64,000 nucleotides of DNA from Alkalimarinus alittae. GTDB taxonomy: Bacteria; Pseudomonadota; Gammaproteobacteria; Pseudomonadales; Oleiphilaceae. The position numbers and the translations under genes were made by a program. Where the stretch lies: assembly GCF_026016465.1 (NCBI RefSeq), contig NZ_CP100390.1:3971078-4035077 (forward strand), read 5' to 3'. Of this stretch, positions 9,296 through 19,357 are shown piece by piece (the first letter of the stretch is position 1; each line of letters starts with the position of its first letter). The notes under the pieces were generated by a model that saw only the letters and a list, made by a program, of their open reading frames with translations, had not been told where the DNA came from and did no database searches.

Positions 9296-10198
9296 ATGCC
9301 CCATAATATTGTGATTGCTGGATGCGGTAAGATCGGACTTAAACTCGCATTAGCCTTAGCCCCGCAAAATAAGGTCTATGGTTTAAAGAGAAACGCCGCT
9401 CAATTACCCCCTACGATCACCGGCATTTCAGCGGATATAACAAACCCAACCAGCTTACGAGATCAGCTCCCTTCGCCTGTAGACTATGTCGTTTACTGCT
9501 TAACCGCTAGCCAATTTAATGATGAGACCTACCGACAAATATACATCGAAGGCTTACGTAACCTGATAAATGAGCTAGAGCGATCATCTCTGACACCTAA
9601 GCGCCTTTTCTTCGTATCTAGCAGCAGTGTCTATCAACAAGATAATGACCAATGGGTCGATGAAGAAACACCCGTTGAGCCTTCTCGATTTTCAGGCATG
9701 CGGTTATTAGAAGCTGAGAAAATCGCGCTTGATTGCCCAATCCCAGCGACGAATGTGCGCTTTTCAGGCATTTACGGTGGAAACAGAACACGCTTACTTG
9801 AGCAAGTTAAAAGCGGCACCATCAAGTCTAACGCAACCGCCTATACCAATAGAATTCATGAAGATGATTGCGTGCTCGTTCTTAAACACTTGATTGAGAA
9901 CGATATGAAAGGTGAACATATTGCTGATTGCTATCTAGCCAGTGACTCTGAGCCTGTACGCATGAACGATTTAATCAGTTGGATGAGCGAAGAATTTAGT
10001 AACACTCATTCGTCTGAAACACCTAAAGAACAGCAGACCAACACGCAACCACCCAGTACCGCTGGCAAAAGTCAACGAAGAGCCGGTAGCAAGCGTTGTA
10101 GTAATAAACGTTTGATAGCGAGTGGATATAAATTTAAGTATCCGACATTTAGAGAGGGTTACAGTGAGATGATTGGACTCCCGCCTGCGCGGGAGTGA
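9296..10198 (+). CDS. NAD-dependent epimerase-like protein (YeeZ-like SDR)
   Basis: The N-terminus carries a Rossmann nucleotide-binding motif (IVIAGCGKIGLKLA). A serine triad and tyrosine (SSSSVYQQ) about 110 residues in match the extended SDR pattern, although the usual YxxxK is replaced by a diverged region, as in the YeeZ-like group of unknown substrate. The ATG at 9296 is preferred because GGAGAA precedes it at 8 nt; the ATG at 9281 has no ribosome binding site. The C-terminus has a polar insertion rich in Ser, Thr and Gln (about residues 235-270). It is divergent from oxyR, so a role in stress is possible but not shown. Confidence 0.75.
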   Translation: MPHNIVIAGCGKIGLKLALALAPQNKVYGLKRNAAQLPPTITGISADITNPTSLRDQLPSPVDYVVYCLTASQFNDETYRQIYIEGLRNLINELERSSLTPKRLFFVSSSSVYQQDNDQWVDEETPVEPSRFSGMRLLEAEKIALDCPIPATNVRFSGIYGGNRTRLLEQVKSGTIKSNATAYTNRIHEDDCVLVLKHLIENDMKGEHIADCYLASDSEPVRMNDLISWMSEEFSNTHSSETPKEQQTNTQPPSTAGKSQRRAGSKRCSNKRLIASGYKFKYPTFREGYSEMIGLPPARE

Positions 10199-10228
10199 CT
10201 GTTAAGGCAGCCTATTTAACAAACGAAA

Positions 10229-10615
10229 TTAGCTAATCACCATTACGGCGTCCATTTCGACTTCAGAGCCTTTAGGCAATCCAGCGACTTCTACTGCAGC
10301 TCTTGCGGGGTAAGGCTCTTGAAAGTAAGTCGCCATGACCTCATTAACGGTCGCAAAGTTACCAAGATCCGTTAAAAAGATATTCAGTTTAACGATATCT
10401 TTTAACTCACCACCTGCCGCTCTACACACTGCTTGAAGGTTGTCGAATACACGGCGAATCTGAACCGCGATATCACCTTCAACTAACGCCATGGTTTCAG
10501 GGTCAAGTGGAATCTGTCCTGACAAATAAACTGTCTGTCCTACTTTTACTGCCTGTGAGTAGGTTCCAATCGCTTTTGGTGCGTCATCGGTATGGATAAT
10601 GGATTTATTGCTCAT
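10229..10615 (-). CDS. ridA: 2-iminobutanoate/2-iminopropanoate deaminase RidA
   Basis: RidA hydrolyses reactive imines and enamines released by pyridoxal phosphate enzymes such as threonine dehydratase. The 128-aa length and motifs fit the family: [21 protein letters not shown], the substrate-contacting arginine in [13 protein letters not shown], and the C-terminal EMDAV. It lies 37 bp downstream of spoT on the same strand, the arrangement common in pseudomonads. Confidence 0.96.
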   Translation of the reverse strand: MSNKSIIHTDDAPKAIGTYSQAVKVGQTVYLSGQIPLDPETMALVEGDIAVQIRRVFDNLQAVCRAAGGELKDIVKLNIFLTDLGNFATVNEVMATYFQEPYPARAAVEVAGLPKGSEVEMDAVMVIS

Positions 10616-10652
10616 AGTGCGTCCTAAAATCGTTTTTCGTTATCTCTAATTA

Positions 10653-12800
10653 TTAATTTTTAACTCGGGAAATACTGATTACCGCTTTCATATTTCTAAT
10701 ACGTCGCATCAGGCGTGCTAGGTGTCGTCTTCCCTGAACATGAACAACTAAACTGATGACACTCAAATGTGAATTTTGTTCTTCAACATTAATTTTTTCT
10801 ATATTGGCATCAGCTATGGTCACGGCAGAGGCTATTTCAGCAATGATACCTCGGTGACGCTCAAGCGCTACTTTAAGCTCGACAGAGAACTCATCAGTAA
10901 TATCTTTCGCCCAGTCCAGAGCCATTCTACCGCCTTGCTCCTTGCTATCCTGCTGCTCACTGTCTTTGAGGCTCAGTTTGCTACAGTTCTCAGCATGAAT
11001 CATCATACCATTGCCTCGCCCCATAACACCTACAATAGGGTCTCCTGGGATAGGTTTACAGCATTGAGCAAAACTTACCAATAAGCCTTCTGCCCCTTTA
11101 ATAGTGAGGCTAGTTTTATCTTCATCTTCCGCTTGTGAAACCTCAAGCTCAGTCTGGTCTCCTTCTAGTAGAACCAGTTGTCGAGCAACAATATACGACA
11201 TCCGGCTCCCTAGCCCGATTTCTTCTAATATATCGTCAAAGCTACTGACTTTATTATGTTTAACTACACGGTTAATCTGATCTTGAGGTATATCTGCTAG
11301 CGCTTTACCAAAACTATTGAGCGACTTTCTTAGCAGCAATCGACCTAGCTCTGCTGACTCGCTCTGTTTCTGTTCTTTTAAGAAGTGACGAATACCACTT
11401 TTCGCCTTACCGGTAACCACAAAATTAAGCCAAGACATACTGGGCTTAGCTCCAGGCGCGGTGATAATTTCTATCGTTTGCCCGCTTTGAAGCGGCACAC
11501 TTAATGGCGATAATATTTTGTTAATGCGGCAGGCGACACAGGCGTTACCTACATCGGTATGAATGCTATACGCAAAGTCAACAGGGGTTGCACCGGCCGG
11601 TAACTCTAAAATTTTACCTTTTGGTGTGAAGACATAAATCTCATCAGGGAACAGGTCAATTTTAACGTCTTCAATGAATTCCATTGAATCGTCAGCCCGC
11701 TCCCTCATCTCCATTAGACCTTTCATCCAGCGTTCGACTCTCACTTGGTTTGCCGCCGCCACATCTGGTGAACTTGATTTATATAGCCAATGAGCCGCAA
11801 TTCCGTTATTGGCTAACGCTTCCATTTCACTGGTTCTGATTTGGATCTCGATATTTACGTGCAAGCCAAATAATGTGGTATGTAGCGACTGGTAACCGTT
11901 CGCTTTTGGCATAGCGATATAGTCTTTAAATCGACCCGGCATCGGCTTATATAAACTATGGACCGCACCGAGAATTCGATAACAACTATCCTCATTATCC
12001 GTCACGATACGGAAGGCATAAACATCCATGATTTCATGAAAGGATTTATGCTTATACTTCATTTTTTGGTAGATGCTATTAAGGTGCTTTTCGCGTCCAA
12101 TAATAACGCCTGCTAGGTCTCTATCTGAAAGCTTGTCTTCTAACCGTCGTTTAATCTCACCAATAATCTCTTGGTGGTTACCCCTAAGGTTCTGAACCGC
12201 CTTACGGATATATTTTGCCCGCATCGGGTACAGCGCAGCAAAGCCAAGGTCTTCTAGCTCTATACGAATACTGTTAATACCGAGCCGATTAGCAATAGGG
12301 GCGTAGATATCGAGGGTTTCAGTGGCAATTCGACGGCGCTTCTCGGGGTTTAATGGTCCAAGTGTTCGCATATTATGAAGGCGATCAGCCAACTTCACCA
12401 AAATAACACGTATGTCTTTGGCCATTGCCAATGTCATTTTTCTGAAGTTTTCTGCTTGTGCTTCTGCCTTGGACTTAAACTCAATTTGAGTAAGCTTACT
12501 CACGCCATCGACTAATTCGGCAACCACATCGCCAAACTGAGCGGCTAACTCTTCTTTAGCGACATCAGTGTCTTCAATAACATCATGAAGCAACGCGGCC
12601 ATGAGTGTTTGCGGGTCCATGCGAAGACCTGCCAGAATTTTAGCAACCGCTAAGGGGTGAATAATATAGGGTTCGCCGCTGCGTCGGTACTGGCCTTCAT
12701 GGGCTTTTTCGGCACAGATATAAGCCTGCCTAACCAGATTGACTGCCTGATCATCCAGATATTCTTTCAATCCTTCAGTAAAAGCATCAATATCTGGCAC
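10653..12800 (-). CDS. spoT: Bifunctional (p)ppGpp synthetase/hydrolase SpoT
   Basis: SpoT makes and degrades the stringent-response alarmone. The 715-aa protein contains an intact HD hydrolase domain (HPLAVAKIL near residue 48, LLHDVIEDT near 68), a synthetase domain with RFKDYIAMPKANGYQSLHT (the RxKD form of bifunctional enzymes), a TGS domain (VFTPKGKILELPAGATPVDFAY) and a C-terminal ACT domain. The start is GTG at 12800, with GGGAG placed 5 nt upstream. It follows rpoZ but is separated from it by a terminator and about 300 bp, so it probably has its own promoter. Confidence 0.97.
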   Translation of the reverse strand: MPDIDAFTEGLKEYLDDQAVNLVRQAYICAEKAHEGQYRRSGEPYIIHPLAVAKILAGLRMDPQTLMAALLHDVIEDTDVAKEELAAQFGDVVAELVDGVSKLTQIEFKSKAEAQAENFRKMTLAMAKDIRVILVKLADRLHNMRTLGPLNPEKRRRIATETLDIYAPIANRLGINSIRIELEDLGFAALYPMRAKYIRKAVQNLRGNHQEIIGEIKRRLEDKLSDRDLAGVIIGREKHLNSIYQKMKYKHKSFHEIMDVYAFRIVTDNEDSCYRILGAVHSLYKPMPGRFKDYIAMPKANGYQSLHTTLFGLHVNIEIQIRTSEMEALANNGIAAHWLYKSSSPDVAAANQVRVERWMKGLMEMRERADDSMEFIEDVKIDLFPDEIYVFTPKGKILELPAGATPVDFAYSIHTDVGNACVACRINKILSPLSVPLQSGQTIEIITAPGAKPSMSWLNFVVTGKAKSGIRHFLKEQKQSESAELGRLLLRKSLNSFGKALADIPQDQINRVVKHNKVSSFDDILEEIGLGSRMSYIVARQLVLLEGDQTELEVSQAEDEDKTSLTIKGAEGLLVSFAQCCKPIPGDPIVGVMGRGNGMMIHAENCSKLSLKDSEQQDSKEQGGRMALDWAKDITDEFSVELKVALERHRGIIAEIASAVTIADANIEKINVEEQNSHLSVISLVVHVQGRRHLARLMRRIRNMKAVISISRVKN

Positions 12801-13013
12801 GCAGTCTCCCGCCCTTTGGGCTCAATAATAAGCGAATAACAACACCCGAAAACCGTCTAAGATACAGGTTCCTGCAGTATAAACTCTTAATTTTCAGAGC
12901 TTTACGAGGCGATACCCGATAAGAACAACCTTCGAAGTATTTAATTGAGGGTTTACCTATAAAATAATCTCTATTTAAGAACTATATCGACTTGAGATCA
13001 ATACATCCAGACA

Positions 13014-13046
13014 AAAAAACCCGAATGGGAAACATTCAGGTTTTTT
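13014..13046 (-). terminator. Rho-independent terminator after rpoZ
   Basis: The inverted repeat AAAAAACC-GAATG, loop GGAAA, CATTC-GGTTTTTT has A- and T-tracts on both sides and lies about 55 bp past rpoZ. The rest of the roughly 300-bp gap (12801-13099) should hold the spoT promoter; I see no other clear element there. Confidence 0.8.
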
Positions 13047-13099
13047 AGGCGGATAAGGTAGTGAAGGCTATCGCCGCACTACCTAATTTTCAATTGAAA

Positions 13100-13312
13100 T
13101 TAGTCGACAGGGTTATCTTCAAGAATCGACTTATCAATAAAACCTGCAGCAATTTCTCTTAAAGCAACGACTGTTGGCTTATCGTTTTCCCACTCGACCA
13201 TAGGGTCTTTACCACCCGTTGCGAGCTGACGAGCTCTTTTTGTAGAAACCATAATCAATTCAAAGCGATTCTCTACATTCTCTAGACAATCTTCTACAGT
13301 TACTCTTGCCAT
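13100..13312 (-). CDS. rpoZ: RNA polymerase omega subunit
   Basis: The small omega subunit binds the beta-prime subunit and aids RNA polymerase assembly. The 70-aa sequence starts [20 protein letters not shown] and contains the conserved RARQL and [11 protein letters not shown] segments. It is 67 bp downstream of gmk on the same strand, the usual gmk-rpoZ pair. Confidence 0.96.
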   Translation of the reverse strand: MARVTVEDCLENVENRFELIMVSTKRARQLATGGKDPMVEWENDKPTVVALREIAAGFIDKSILEDNPVD

Positions 13313-13379
13313 CAGGGGACCCCAGTTAAAATACGTAATTACTAAAACTTAACGGGGCAGTTTACCTAACTATTCCCAG

Positions 13380-14033
<654 letters not shown>

Positions 14034-14174
14034 TCATTAGCTGTAGTCTTTATGCCGCGTTCAATTAACAGTACGACCCATTACGCTATTGTAGTAAGAA
14101 TGCGGCATAGCCTCAATATTTGCAGTCATGGGGCGTTAAAATAAAGGTATAGTACGCGTCACCACTATATTGAT

Positions 14175-15563
14175 ATGAGAAAACCCAGTATGACCGACTC
14201 AATAGCAGAGGCAATGGCCAAAAACCATTCATTTTGGCAATACAAATACGGCCCCTACACCGCTAATAACCCGTTACCAAAAGGCCATTATCAGGCGGAT
14301 GTCGTTATCGTTGGCGCAGGTTTTACTGGGCTAACGGCGGCACGAGAGGTCATGAGAGACTCACCTGGTAAAAGAGTGATGGTGCTCGATGCCAACGAAG
14401 TCGGTTTTGGCGCATCAGGCCGTAATGGTGGGTTTAATATGACCTTATTTGGTATGGAGCCAGAGACAACGGTGATGCGTTGGGGCAAAAAGAAGGCAAA
14501 AGAAGCTCAACGCTATATGCAGCAGGCTGTCGCGTATGTTCACAATCTGATTGAAAGCGAGAACCTAAACTCTGACTACGAACACACTGGAATGTGGCGG
14601 GTTGCCTATACTGACAACCAAGCTAAACGATTGAAAAAAACCTACGCATTACTATCAGATATCGCCAAACCCAATAGCTATGAGTTCTACGATCAAAGCA
14701 AAGTAAGCGAAAAACTCAATGCACCTCAGGTAAAGTCCGCCATCTATGAACCTGAAACCGGCATACTTGACCCTTGCAAACATGTTCGAGCACTCAAACA
14801 ACTCGCGGAAGACGCAGGCGCTGATGTTTTTGAAAACACACTTGTTATTGATATCCGCAAAAGTATTAACGGCACATTCATTAAAACCAACCAAGCCTTA
14901 ATAAAAACAAAAAAATTAATACTCGCCACCAATGCTTGGTCTCATACCTTGACAGGCCCAAAAAAAATACAAAACCGCCAACGACCCGCATGGACCTACC
15001 AAATAGTCTCAGAACCCCTGACCGACGAAGAATGGAAAACCCTCGGTTGGCAAGACAGAATGTCTATCGAAGATAATCGACAGTTCGTCCACTATTTGCG
15101 AGTTACAACGTGCGGCAGAATCACCATAGGCGGAGGCGATATAGGTTATGAATACGACAAAGACATGAATAGATGGCATGACCCTAATATCTGGCAAGCC
15201 CTTGAGGCTCATTTCCGTTGGCTGTTCCCTACCCTGAAACGCAAAAAGATCGATTATCAATGGGGCGGCGCGATTTCTGTGAATTTTGATATGACACCAG
15301 AAATTGGATTTATCGGAGATAACGACATCATTTACTCAACGGGCTGCATTGGCCATGGCGTATCTTTAACGCAACTGAATGGCCGTTTGATTGCCGACTT
15401 GGTTTCAGGTATTGGCAGTGATCTCAGTAAATTTTGGATTGTTAATCGCAATGCGGTGCCTGTTCCGCCTGGAAACTTATTGCCGTATTTGGGGGTGAAA
15501 GCCGTTGTAGGGGCGTTTAAAGGAGTTGATTGGTATGAGGAGAGAGGGAAAGGAGAAACGTAG
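14175..15563 (+). CDS. FAD-dependent oxidoreductase of the DAO family (PuuB-like)
   Basis: The 462-aa protein has an N-terminal dinucleotide-binding motif (DVVIVGAGFTGLTAA, about residues 42-56) followed by LDANEVGFGASGRNGGF, the pattern seen in gamma-glutamylputrescine oxidase and related amine oxidases. Near the C-terminus YSTGCIGHGVSLTQLNGRLIADLV is the second FAD-contacting motif. It probably oxidises a primary or secondary amine with release of hydrogen peroxide; the actual substrate cannot be read from the sequence. It is a single gene, ending at a bidirectional terminator shared with yicC. Confidence 0.8.
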   Translation: MRKPSMTDSIAEAMAKNHSFWQYKYGPYTANNPLPKGHYQADVVIVGAGFTGLTAAREVMRDSPGKRVMVLDANEVGFGASGRNGGFNMTLFGMEPETTVMRWGKKKAKEAQRYMQQAVAYVHNLIESENLNSDYEHTGMWRVAYTDNQAKRLKKTYALLSDIAKPNSYEFYDQSKVSEKLNAPQVKSAIYEPETGILDPCKHVRALKQLAEDAGADVFENTLVIDIRKSINGTFIKTNQALIKTKKLILATNAWSHTLTGPKKIQNRQRPAWTYQIVSEPLTDEEWKTLGWQDRMSIEDNRQFVHYLRVTTCGRITIGGGDIGYEYDKDMNRWHDPNIWQALEAHFRWLFPTLKRKKIDYQWGGAISVNFDMTPEIGFIGDNDIIYSTGCIGHGVSLTQLNGRLIADLVSGIGSDLSKFWIVNRNAVPVPPGNLLPYLGVKAVVGAFKGVDWYEERGKGET

Positions 15564-15571
15564 CGCACGAG

Positions 15572-15610
15572 AAAAAGCCCTACACTTACAGTCAGCTAAC
15601 AGGGCTTTTT
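15572..15610. terminator. Bidirectional terminator between convergent genes
   Basis: AAAAAGCCCT and AGGGCTTTTT form a 10-bp stem with a 19-nt loop, between the FAD oxidoreductase (+) and yicC (-). The flanking A- and T-tracts let it serve both. Confidence 0.75.
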
Positions 15611-15634
15611 AGTCGTTTTGGTTCGGATAAAGGC

Positions 15635-16501
15635 TTATTCGATATTCTGTACCTGCTCTCTCATCTGCTCAATCAACACTTTAAGCTCAACCGCTGCTTT
15701 AGTGGTGTCAGTCACGATAGACTTAGAAGACAGCGTATTTGCTTCGCGATTCAGTTCTTGCATCAAGAAATCAAGACGACGCCCTATCGCCCCTTTTTTA
15801 TTGAGCACCGAGCGTACTTCTTTTACATGAGCATCAAGACGATCTAGCTCTTCTGCAACGTCTGTTTTTTGCGCTAGCATCACCATTTCTTGCTCTACTC
15901 TAGCTGCATCAAGTTCTAACTTGGCGTCTTCGAAACGGGCTTGAATATTCTCACGCTGAGCTGCAAGAATTGCAGGAAGTCTATCTCTAACATCTGTGAC
16001 AATCGCACTGGTGGCATCTAGCCGCTGATCGAACAAGGGCTTTAGCTGCTCACCTTCTCGGGTGCGGGTATCCACTAGGTTTTTTAACGCGATATCAAAA
16101 GACGCTAACGCGGCCTGCTTCAGTGGAGCTGCATCAACTTGTGCAGTTTGCATAACACCCGGCCATTGCAGCAGATCAAGCGCGTTAAGGTGTGCAGGGT
16201 TATCCAGTATTCGGTTTATTTGATTAGCCGCTTGATTAATATCTTTGACTAACTCTAAGTTCAAATCGAGGCCTTGACCCGTTTTTTCGGCTGGCTGCCA
16301 ACGCAATGCGCATTCAACCTTACCTCGATTAAGATGCTTGCGCAGACCTTCCCTTAGGTTTGGCTCTATCTCTCTTAAGTTTTCGGGTAGTTTAAAGTGC
16401 GGTTCAAGATAGCGATGATTAACCGACCTGATCTCCCAGGTTAATGTACCCCAATCACCCTGCGACGCCTCACGGGCAAATGCTGTCATACTTTGAATCA
16501 T
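15635..16501 (-). CDS. yicC: YicC family endoribonuclease
   Basis: The 288-aa protein starts MIQSMTAFAREASQGDWG and ends in the DUF1732 domain (DFLMQELNREANTLSSKS, then ELKVLIEQMREQVQNIE), the hallmark of YicC. Members of this family have been described as RNases affecting small RNA turnover. It is divergent from rph with a 254-bp intergenic region, the common yicC/rph arrangement. Confidence 0.93.
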   Translation of the reverse strand: MIQSMTAFAREASQGDWGTLTWEIRSVNHRYLEPHFKLPENLREIEPNLREGLRKHLNRGKVECALRWQPAEKTGQGLDLNLELVKDINQAANQINRILDNPAHLNALDLLQWPGVMQTAQVDAAPLKQAALASFDIALKNLVDTRTREGEQLKPLFDQRLDATSAIVTDVRDRLPAILAAQRENIQARFEDAKLELDAARVEQEMVMLAQKTDVAEELDRLDAHVKEVRSVLNKKGAIGRRLDFLMQELNREANTLSSKSIVTDTTKAAVELKVLIEQMREQVQNIE

Positions 16502-16755
16502 TAATTGCTCCTAAAACCACTTACATTCAGTTACTCGTCGTTATCGACCATTTAAAACTGATTCTACCCAGTTCACCAACAGAAACCCACCTCTATTGTT
16601 TTTGTGCCATAGCGAGCATTACTACATCTGGTTTAATTTTTTCATCATTTAACGGCGTTAAATGTTAAAATGTGCGTCAGATTTAATATTACCCCTATCG
16701 AAGCCTGCTAAATCAATGGCTATCGATATCCATCTTCTATTTTAGGAAACCACGA

Positions 16756-17472
16756 ATGAGACCTAGCGGACGCGCGCCAGAACAAGCCAGAGACATCAAA
16801 ATCACCCGTCATTACACCAAACACGCTGAAGGCTCAGTATTAATTGAATTTGGTGATACTAAAGTGATTTGTACCGCCAGTATCGATGAGTCGGTACCTC
16901 GCTTTCTTAGAGGGCAAGGAAAAGGCTGGGTAACAGCTGAATACGGTATGCTGCCACGTTCAACCGGCTCTCGCATGTCTAGAGAAGCCGCCCGCGGTAA
17001 ACAAACAGGCAGAACCGTTGAGATACAGCGTCTTATTGGTCGCTCTTTAAGAGCCGCCGTTGACCTAGAAGCTTTAGGTGAAAGACAAATTTCAATCGAT
17101 TGCGATGTTATTCAGGCTGACGGCGGCACTCGAACCGCATCTATCACTGGTGCTTGTGTTGCATTAGCCGATGCCCTTAACAACCTAGTAGAAAAAGGTA
17201 AGCTAAAACAATCACCCTTGAAGCAGATGATTGGCGCTATTTCTGTGGGTATTTATGAAGGAAGCCCTGTATTGGATCTTGATTACCCAGAAGACTCCGC
17301 GGCTGAGACTGACATGAATGTTGTGATGACGGATAAAGGCGGGTTTATTGAGATTCAAGGCACTGCAGAAGGCGAGTCATTTAATCAGGATGAGTTTGAC
17401 GCCATGCTGAAGCTGGCTAGAAAAGGCATTGATGAGCTGTTTGAACTTCAACAAGCGGCTTTGAACTCGTAA
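16756..17472 (+). CDS. rph: Ribonuclease PH
   Basis: This phosphate-dependent 3'-5' exonuclease trims tRNA precursors. The 238 aa carry the family signatures [15 protein letters not shown], the phosphate-binding region [17 protein letters not shown], and the catalytic area [18 protein letters not shown]. In pseudomonads rph is followed by crc and pyrE; here the next gene of that set (crc) is 15.6 kb away, so this gene marks the left border of the inserted island. Confidence 0.97.
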   Translation: MRPSGRAPEQARDIKITRHYTKHAEGSVLIEFGDTKVICTASIDESVPRFLRGQGKGWVTAEYGMLPRSTGSRMSREAARGKQTGRTVEIQRLIGRSLRAAVDLEALGERQISIDCDVIQADGGTRTASITGACVALADALNNLVEKGKLKQSPLKQMIGAISVGIYEGSPVLDLDYPEDSAAETDMNVVMTDKGGFIEIQGTAEGESFNQDEFDAMLKLARKGIDELFELQQAALNS

Positions 17473-17490
17473 CGTTGACGGCAGAAGTAA

Positions 17491-17847
17491 TTAAAGGGGA
17501 GGCGTCTTCCCTTTTTTACTGAACCACACATATCGATCTAGCACATGTACCATTGGCGGAAACAGAATCATCATTAAGACGCCAACAGCAACCTTTCCAC
17601 CAAAACCCTCCGATATTTGAGCGACCCAGCTACCAGGGAGGGTATGCACAGAAGTGAACATTAACATTTGCATAAAGACTAGCAAGGATGCAGATAATAT
17701 CTCGCTTGCAGTCAATGCGTTAGTAAAGTTTCCATTTATGTTTTTGGGCTTCATGAATTTTCGAAGTAGCTTTATTAAAACAAACGAAACTGTGACAAGC
17801 ATAAAGGCAGATACAAGAAAAAAACCTACAGCCACTTTAATATCCAT
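17491..17847 (-). CDS. Small membrane protein of unknown function
   Basis: From the ATG at 17847 the protein is 118 aa with about three hydrophobic segments (residues 4-26, 47-66 and 77-98) and a basic C-terminal tail (WFSKKGKTPPL). I do not recognise a family. A lux-box-like operator at 17917-17936 lies upstream, with a -10-like TATACT at 17895-17890 on this strand, so the gene appears to belong to the island's regulon. Small membrane proteins in such clusters are often immunity proteins, which is possible here but unproven. An upstream in-frame ATG at 17925 would lie inside the operator and is rejected. Confidence 0.5.
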   Translation of the reverse strand: MDIKVAVGFFLVSAFMLVTVSFVLIKLLRKFMKPKNINGNFTNALTASEILSASLLVFMQMLMFTSVHTLPGSWVAQISEGFGGKVAVGVLMMILFPPMVHVLDRYVWFSKKGKTPPL

Positions 17848-17916
17848 AACTGTAAACCCATAGCCATTATTTTTTACAGCGTAACAAGCAGTATAAATAA
17901 AAATATAGATACGAGC

Positions 17917-17936
17917 ACCTGTCAATTCTGACAGTT
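17917..17936 (-). promoter_or_regulatory. Lux-box-like operator 1
   Basis: ACCTGTCAATTCTGACAGTT is a near-palindrome with arms CTGTCA/TGACAG. On the minus strand a -10-like TATACT begins 31.5 bp from its centre, the same spacing as at the other operators of this island. It would drive the membrane protein gene at 17491-17847, and may also affect the plus-strand genes from 18017. Confidence 0.7.
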
Positions 17937-18016
17937 ATAAACACTTATTTATTCCTGTAAGCTCATTCCTTGCCCCACAATTACTCATATAAAAATAGCC
18001 CATAGTAGAGATATAC

Positions 18017-18208
18017 ATGAATTGGGAATATAAAACCGTTCGCTTTGATAAAAGAAAGTTTGTTACCGGTGCCTTTGATGTCGCCTTATTGAACGAAAAA
18101 TTAAACACCTACGGGGAACAAGGCTGGGAGCTGGTTAGTTTTGAAACTAAACAAGCGACATTTGGACAGGATATTGGTGCCCTTGCCATTTTTAAGCGAG
18201 TGAAATAA
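18017..18208 (+). CDS. DUF4177 family small protein
   Basis: The 63-aa sequence begins MNWEYKTVRFD and contains LNTYGEQGWELVSFE, the conserved core of DUF4177, a small beta-rich domain of unknown function. There is no signal peptide. It is followed after 4 bp by a small membrane protein gene and then by a lipoprotein gene, suggesting one operon. Confidence 0.7.
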   Translation: MNWEYKTVRFDKRKFVTGAFDVALLNEKLNTYGEQGWELVSFETKQATFGQDIGALAIFKRVK

Positions 18209-18212
18209 ATAA

Positions 18213-18503
18213 GTGGTAAGCACTAATAAAAGCCTTAATGTTTCCAGAAAATCAGTACATCGCGTCGCCATACCCACAGTGATAGCCTCTACTATTTTAG
18301 CTATTGGTGCATCGACTTATCACTGGAGTCTGTTTTTTATTTTGTCGATAGGCAGCGATGTTGTTTTTGCCAGAGTTTATTATTACCTAGCCAACAACCT
18401 GCTCATCACGAAAGATAATGTAGCCAACTTTAACCGACAGCTTATAGGGATTCAGATAGCTTTTTGGTTAGCCATTGCCTTAATTATTGTTTTTTCAGTT
18501 TGA
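18213..18503 (+). CDS. Small hydrophobic protein, uncertain
   Basis: This 96-aa frame uses a GTG start and lacks a clear ribosome binding site; a later GTG (at the codon before IAST) is an alternative. It contains three likely membrane segments (about residues 18-36, 39-57 and 74-95). The family is not recognised. Its position between a DUF4177 gene and a lipoprotein gene, with short gaps on both sides, supports it being a real gene of the island, possibly for immunity or peptide handling; that is inference. Confidence 0.4.
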   Translation: MVSTNKSLNVSRKSVHRVAIPTVIASTILAIGASTYHWSLFFILSIGSDVVFARVYYYLANNLLITKDNVANFNRQLIGIQIAFWLAIALIIVFSV

Positions 18504-18528
18504 CCATTTATAGGAAAGTCGAGGAAGT

Positions 18529-19128
18529 ATGATGCGTTTATTTTTATTAATTTCAACCTTGGTTATTTCATCTTGCACGACACAGCATGTGATAGACATC
18601 AATCAATACCCAGACTTTGATTCTCAAACGATCACGCAATCTAACCTTCCAGAATTCAAAGTAGGAAAAATACCCGACCTAACCTATTGCCAAGCAGATT
18701 TTAGTTGCGCATCTTCAAGCATATCAACTGTATTAAAACGAAAATTTGGAATAAAAATATCAGAATTAGAAGTCATGTCTGGACTCTTTAATAACGGTGA
18801 AAAAGATATAATCGCAGAGAGGTATGGTTTTTCTCTACTTGATATGAAGTTATATGTAGACAACCTAGGTTATCAGGGAAACGGCTTTATGCTAGATAGA
18901 AAAGACTTCATTCAGATATTTAAAGGCTCTGATCAGATTACCAAGTTTCCGATTATTATCCCCCTCAACTATACAGGCATTAGGCGTTTTGCCGTTTTAA
19001 GCGGGGGAAACACCGTTTACGCATTAATTGATGACCCTGCCTATGGTCGCTATAAAATAAAGCACAATGATTTTTTTGACATTCTTGATGAGGAGGTAAT
19101 ATTTACAATTGATAAAGAGTCAGAATAA
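18529..19128 (+). CDS. C39-like peptidase lipoprotein with altered catalytic histidine
   Basis: A lipoprotein signal with lipobox VISSC (Cys16) precedes a domain related to free-standing C39 peptidases. The segment CQADFSCASSSISTVLKRKFG matches the Q-x4-C active-site region (usual form QxDYSCGAAAL). The second catalytic region usually reads HFVVL...DPA.G; here it is RRFAVLSGGNTVYALIDDPA, so histidine is replaced by arginine while the Asp-Pro remains. The protein may be a pseudo-peptidase that binds leader or mature peptide rather than cutting it. It ends just before a terminator, and a truncated homologue lies at 28338-28580. Confidence 0.65.
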   Translation: MMRLFLLISTLVISSCTTQHVIDINQYPDFDSQTITQSNLPEFKVGKIPDLTYCQADFSCASSSISTVLKRKFGIKISELEVMSGLFNNGEKDIIAERYGFSLLDMKLYVDNLGYQGNGFMLDRKDFIQIFKGSDQITKFPIIIPLNYTGIRRFAVLSGGNTVYALIDDPAYGRYKIKHNDFFDILDEEVIFTIDKESE

Positions 19129-19161
19129 TAAAGTTCTGCACTAAGCAAAAAATATTAATAT

Positions 19162-19190
19162 AACAGCAAGCTGTATCACAACTTGCTGTT
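19162..19190. terminator. Hairpin terminator, probably bidirectional
   Basis: AACAGCAAG and CTTGCTGTT form a 9-bp stem. It sits between the C39-like lipoprotein gene (+) and the small gene following tolC (-); on the minus strand it is followed by an AT-rich run ending in TTTTTT. Confidence 0.6.
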
Positions 19191-19357
19191 CATTGCGCCA
19201 TTCTATACAAAAACAGGAACAACCCAGCAAATAGCGAGACTCCCACAATCATTAGAAGCATCAAGTTTTTTGACTGGAGCAGTGATTTCACAAAAGCCAC
19301 TTCAGATAAAGAATCCCATAAATCTAACATCAGTGCTTTTACTTTTTTTGGAACCAT
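19190..19357 (-). CDS. Small single-span membrane protein after the tolC-like gene
   Basis: A 55-aa frame starts at an ATG 6 nt beyond the tolC-like stop codon and in the same frame, and ends exactly at the terminator hairpin. It has a basic start (MVPKKVKALM), an amphipathic middle and one strong transmembrane helix (LMLLMIVGVSLFAGLFLFLY), with the tail RMAQ. Placement as the last gene of the exporter operon suggests a real, translationally coupled product. Possible roles are immunity or assembly of the exporter; neither can be shown. It is too short for many gene finders. Confidence 0.5.
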   Translation of the reverse strand: MVPKKVKALMLDLWDSLSEVAFVKSLLQSKNLMLLMIVGVSLFAGLFLFLYRMAQ

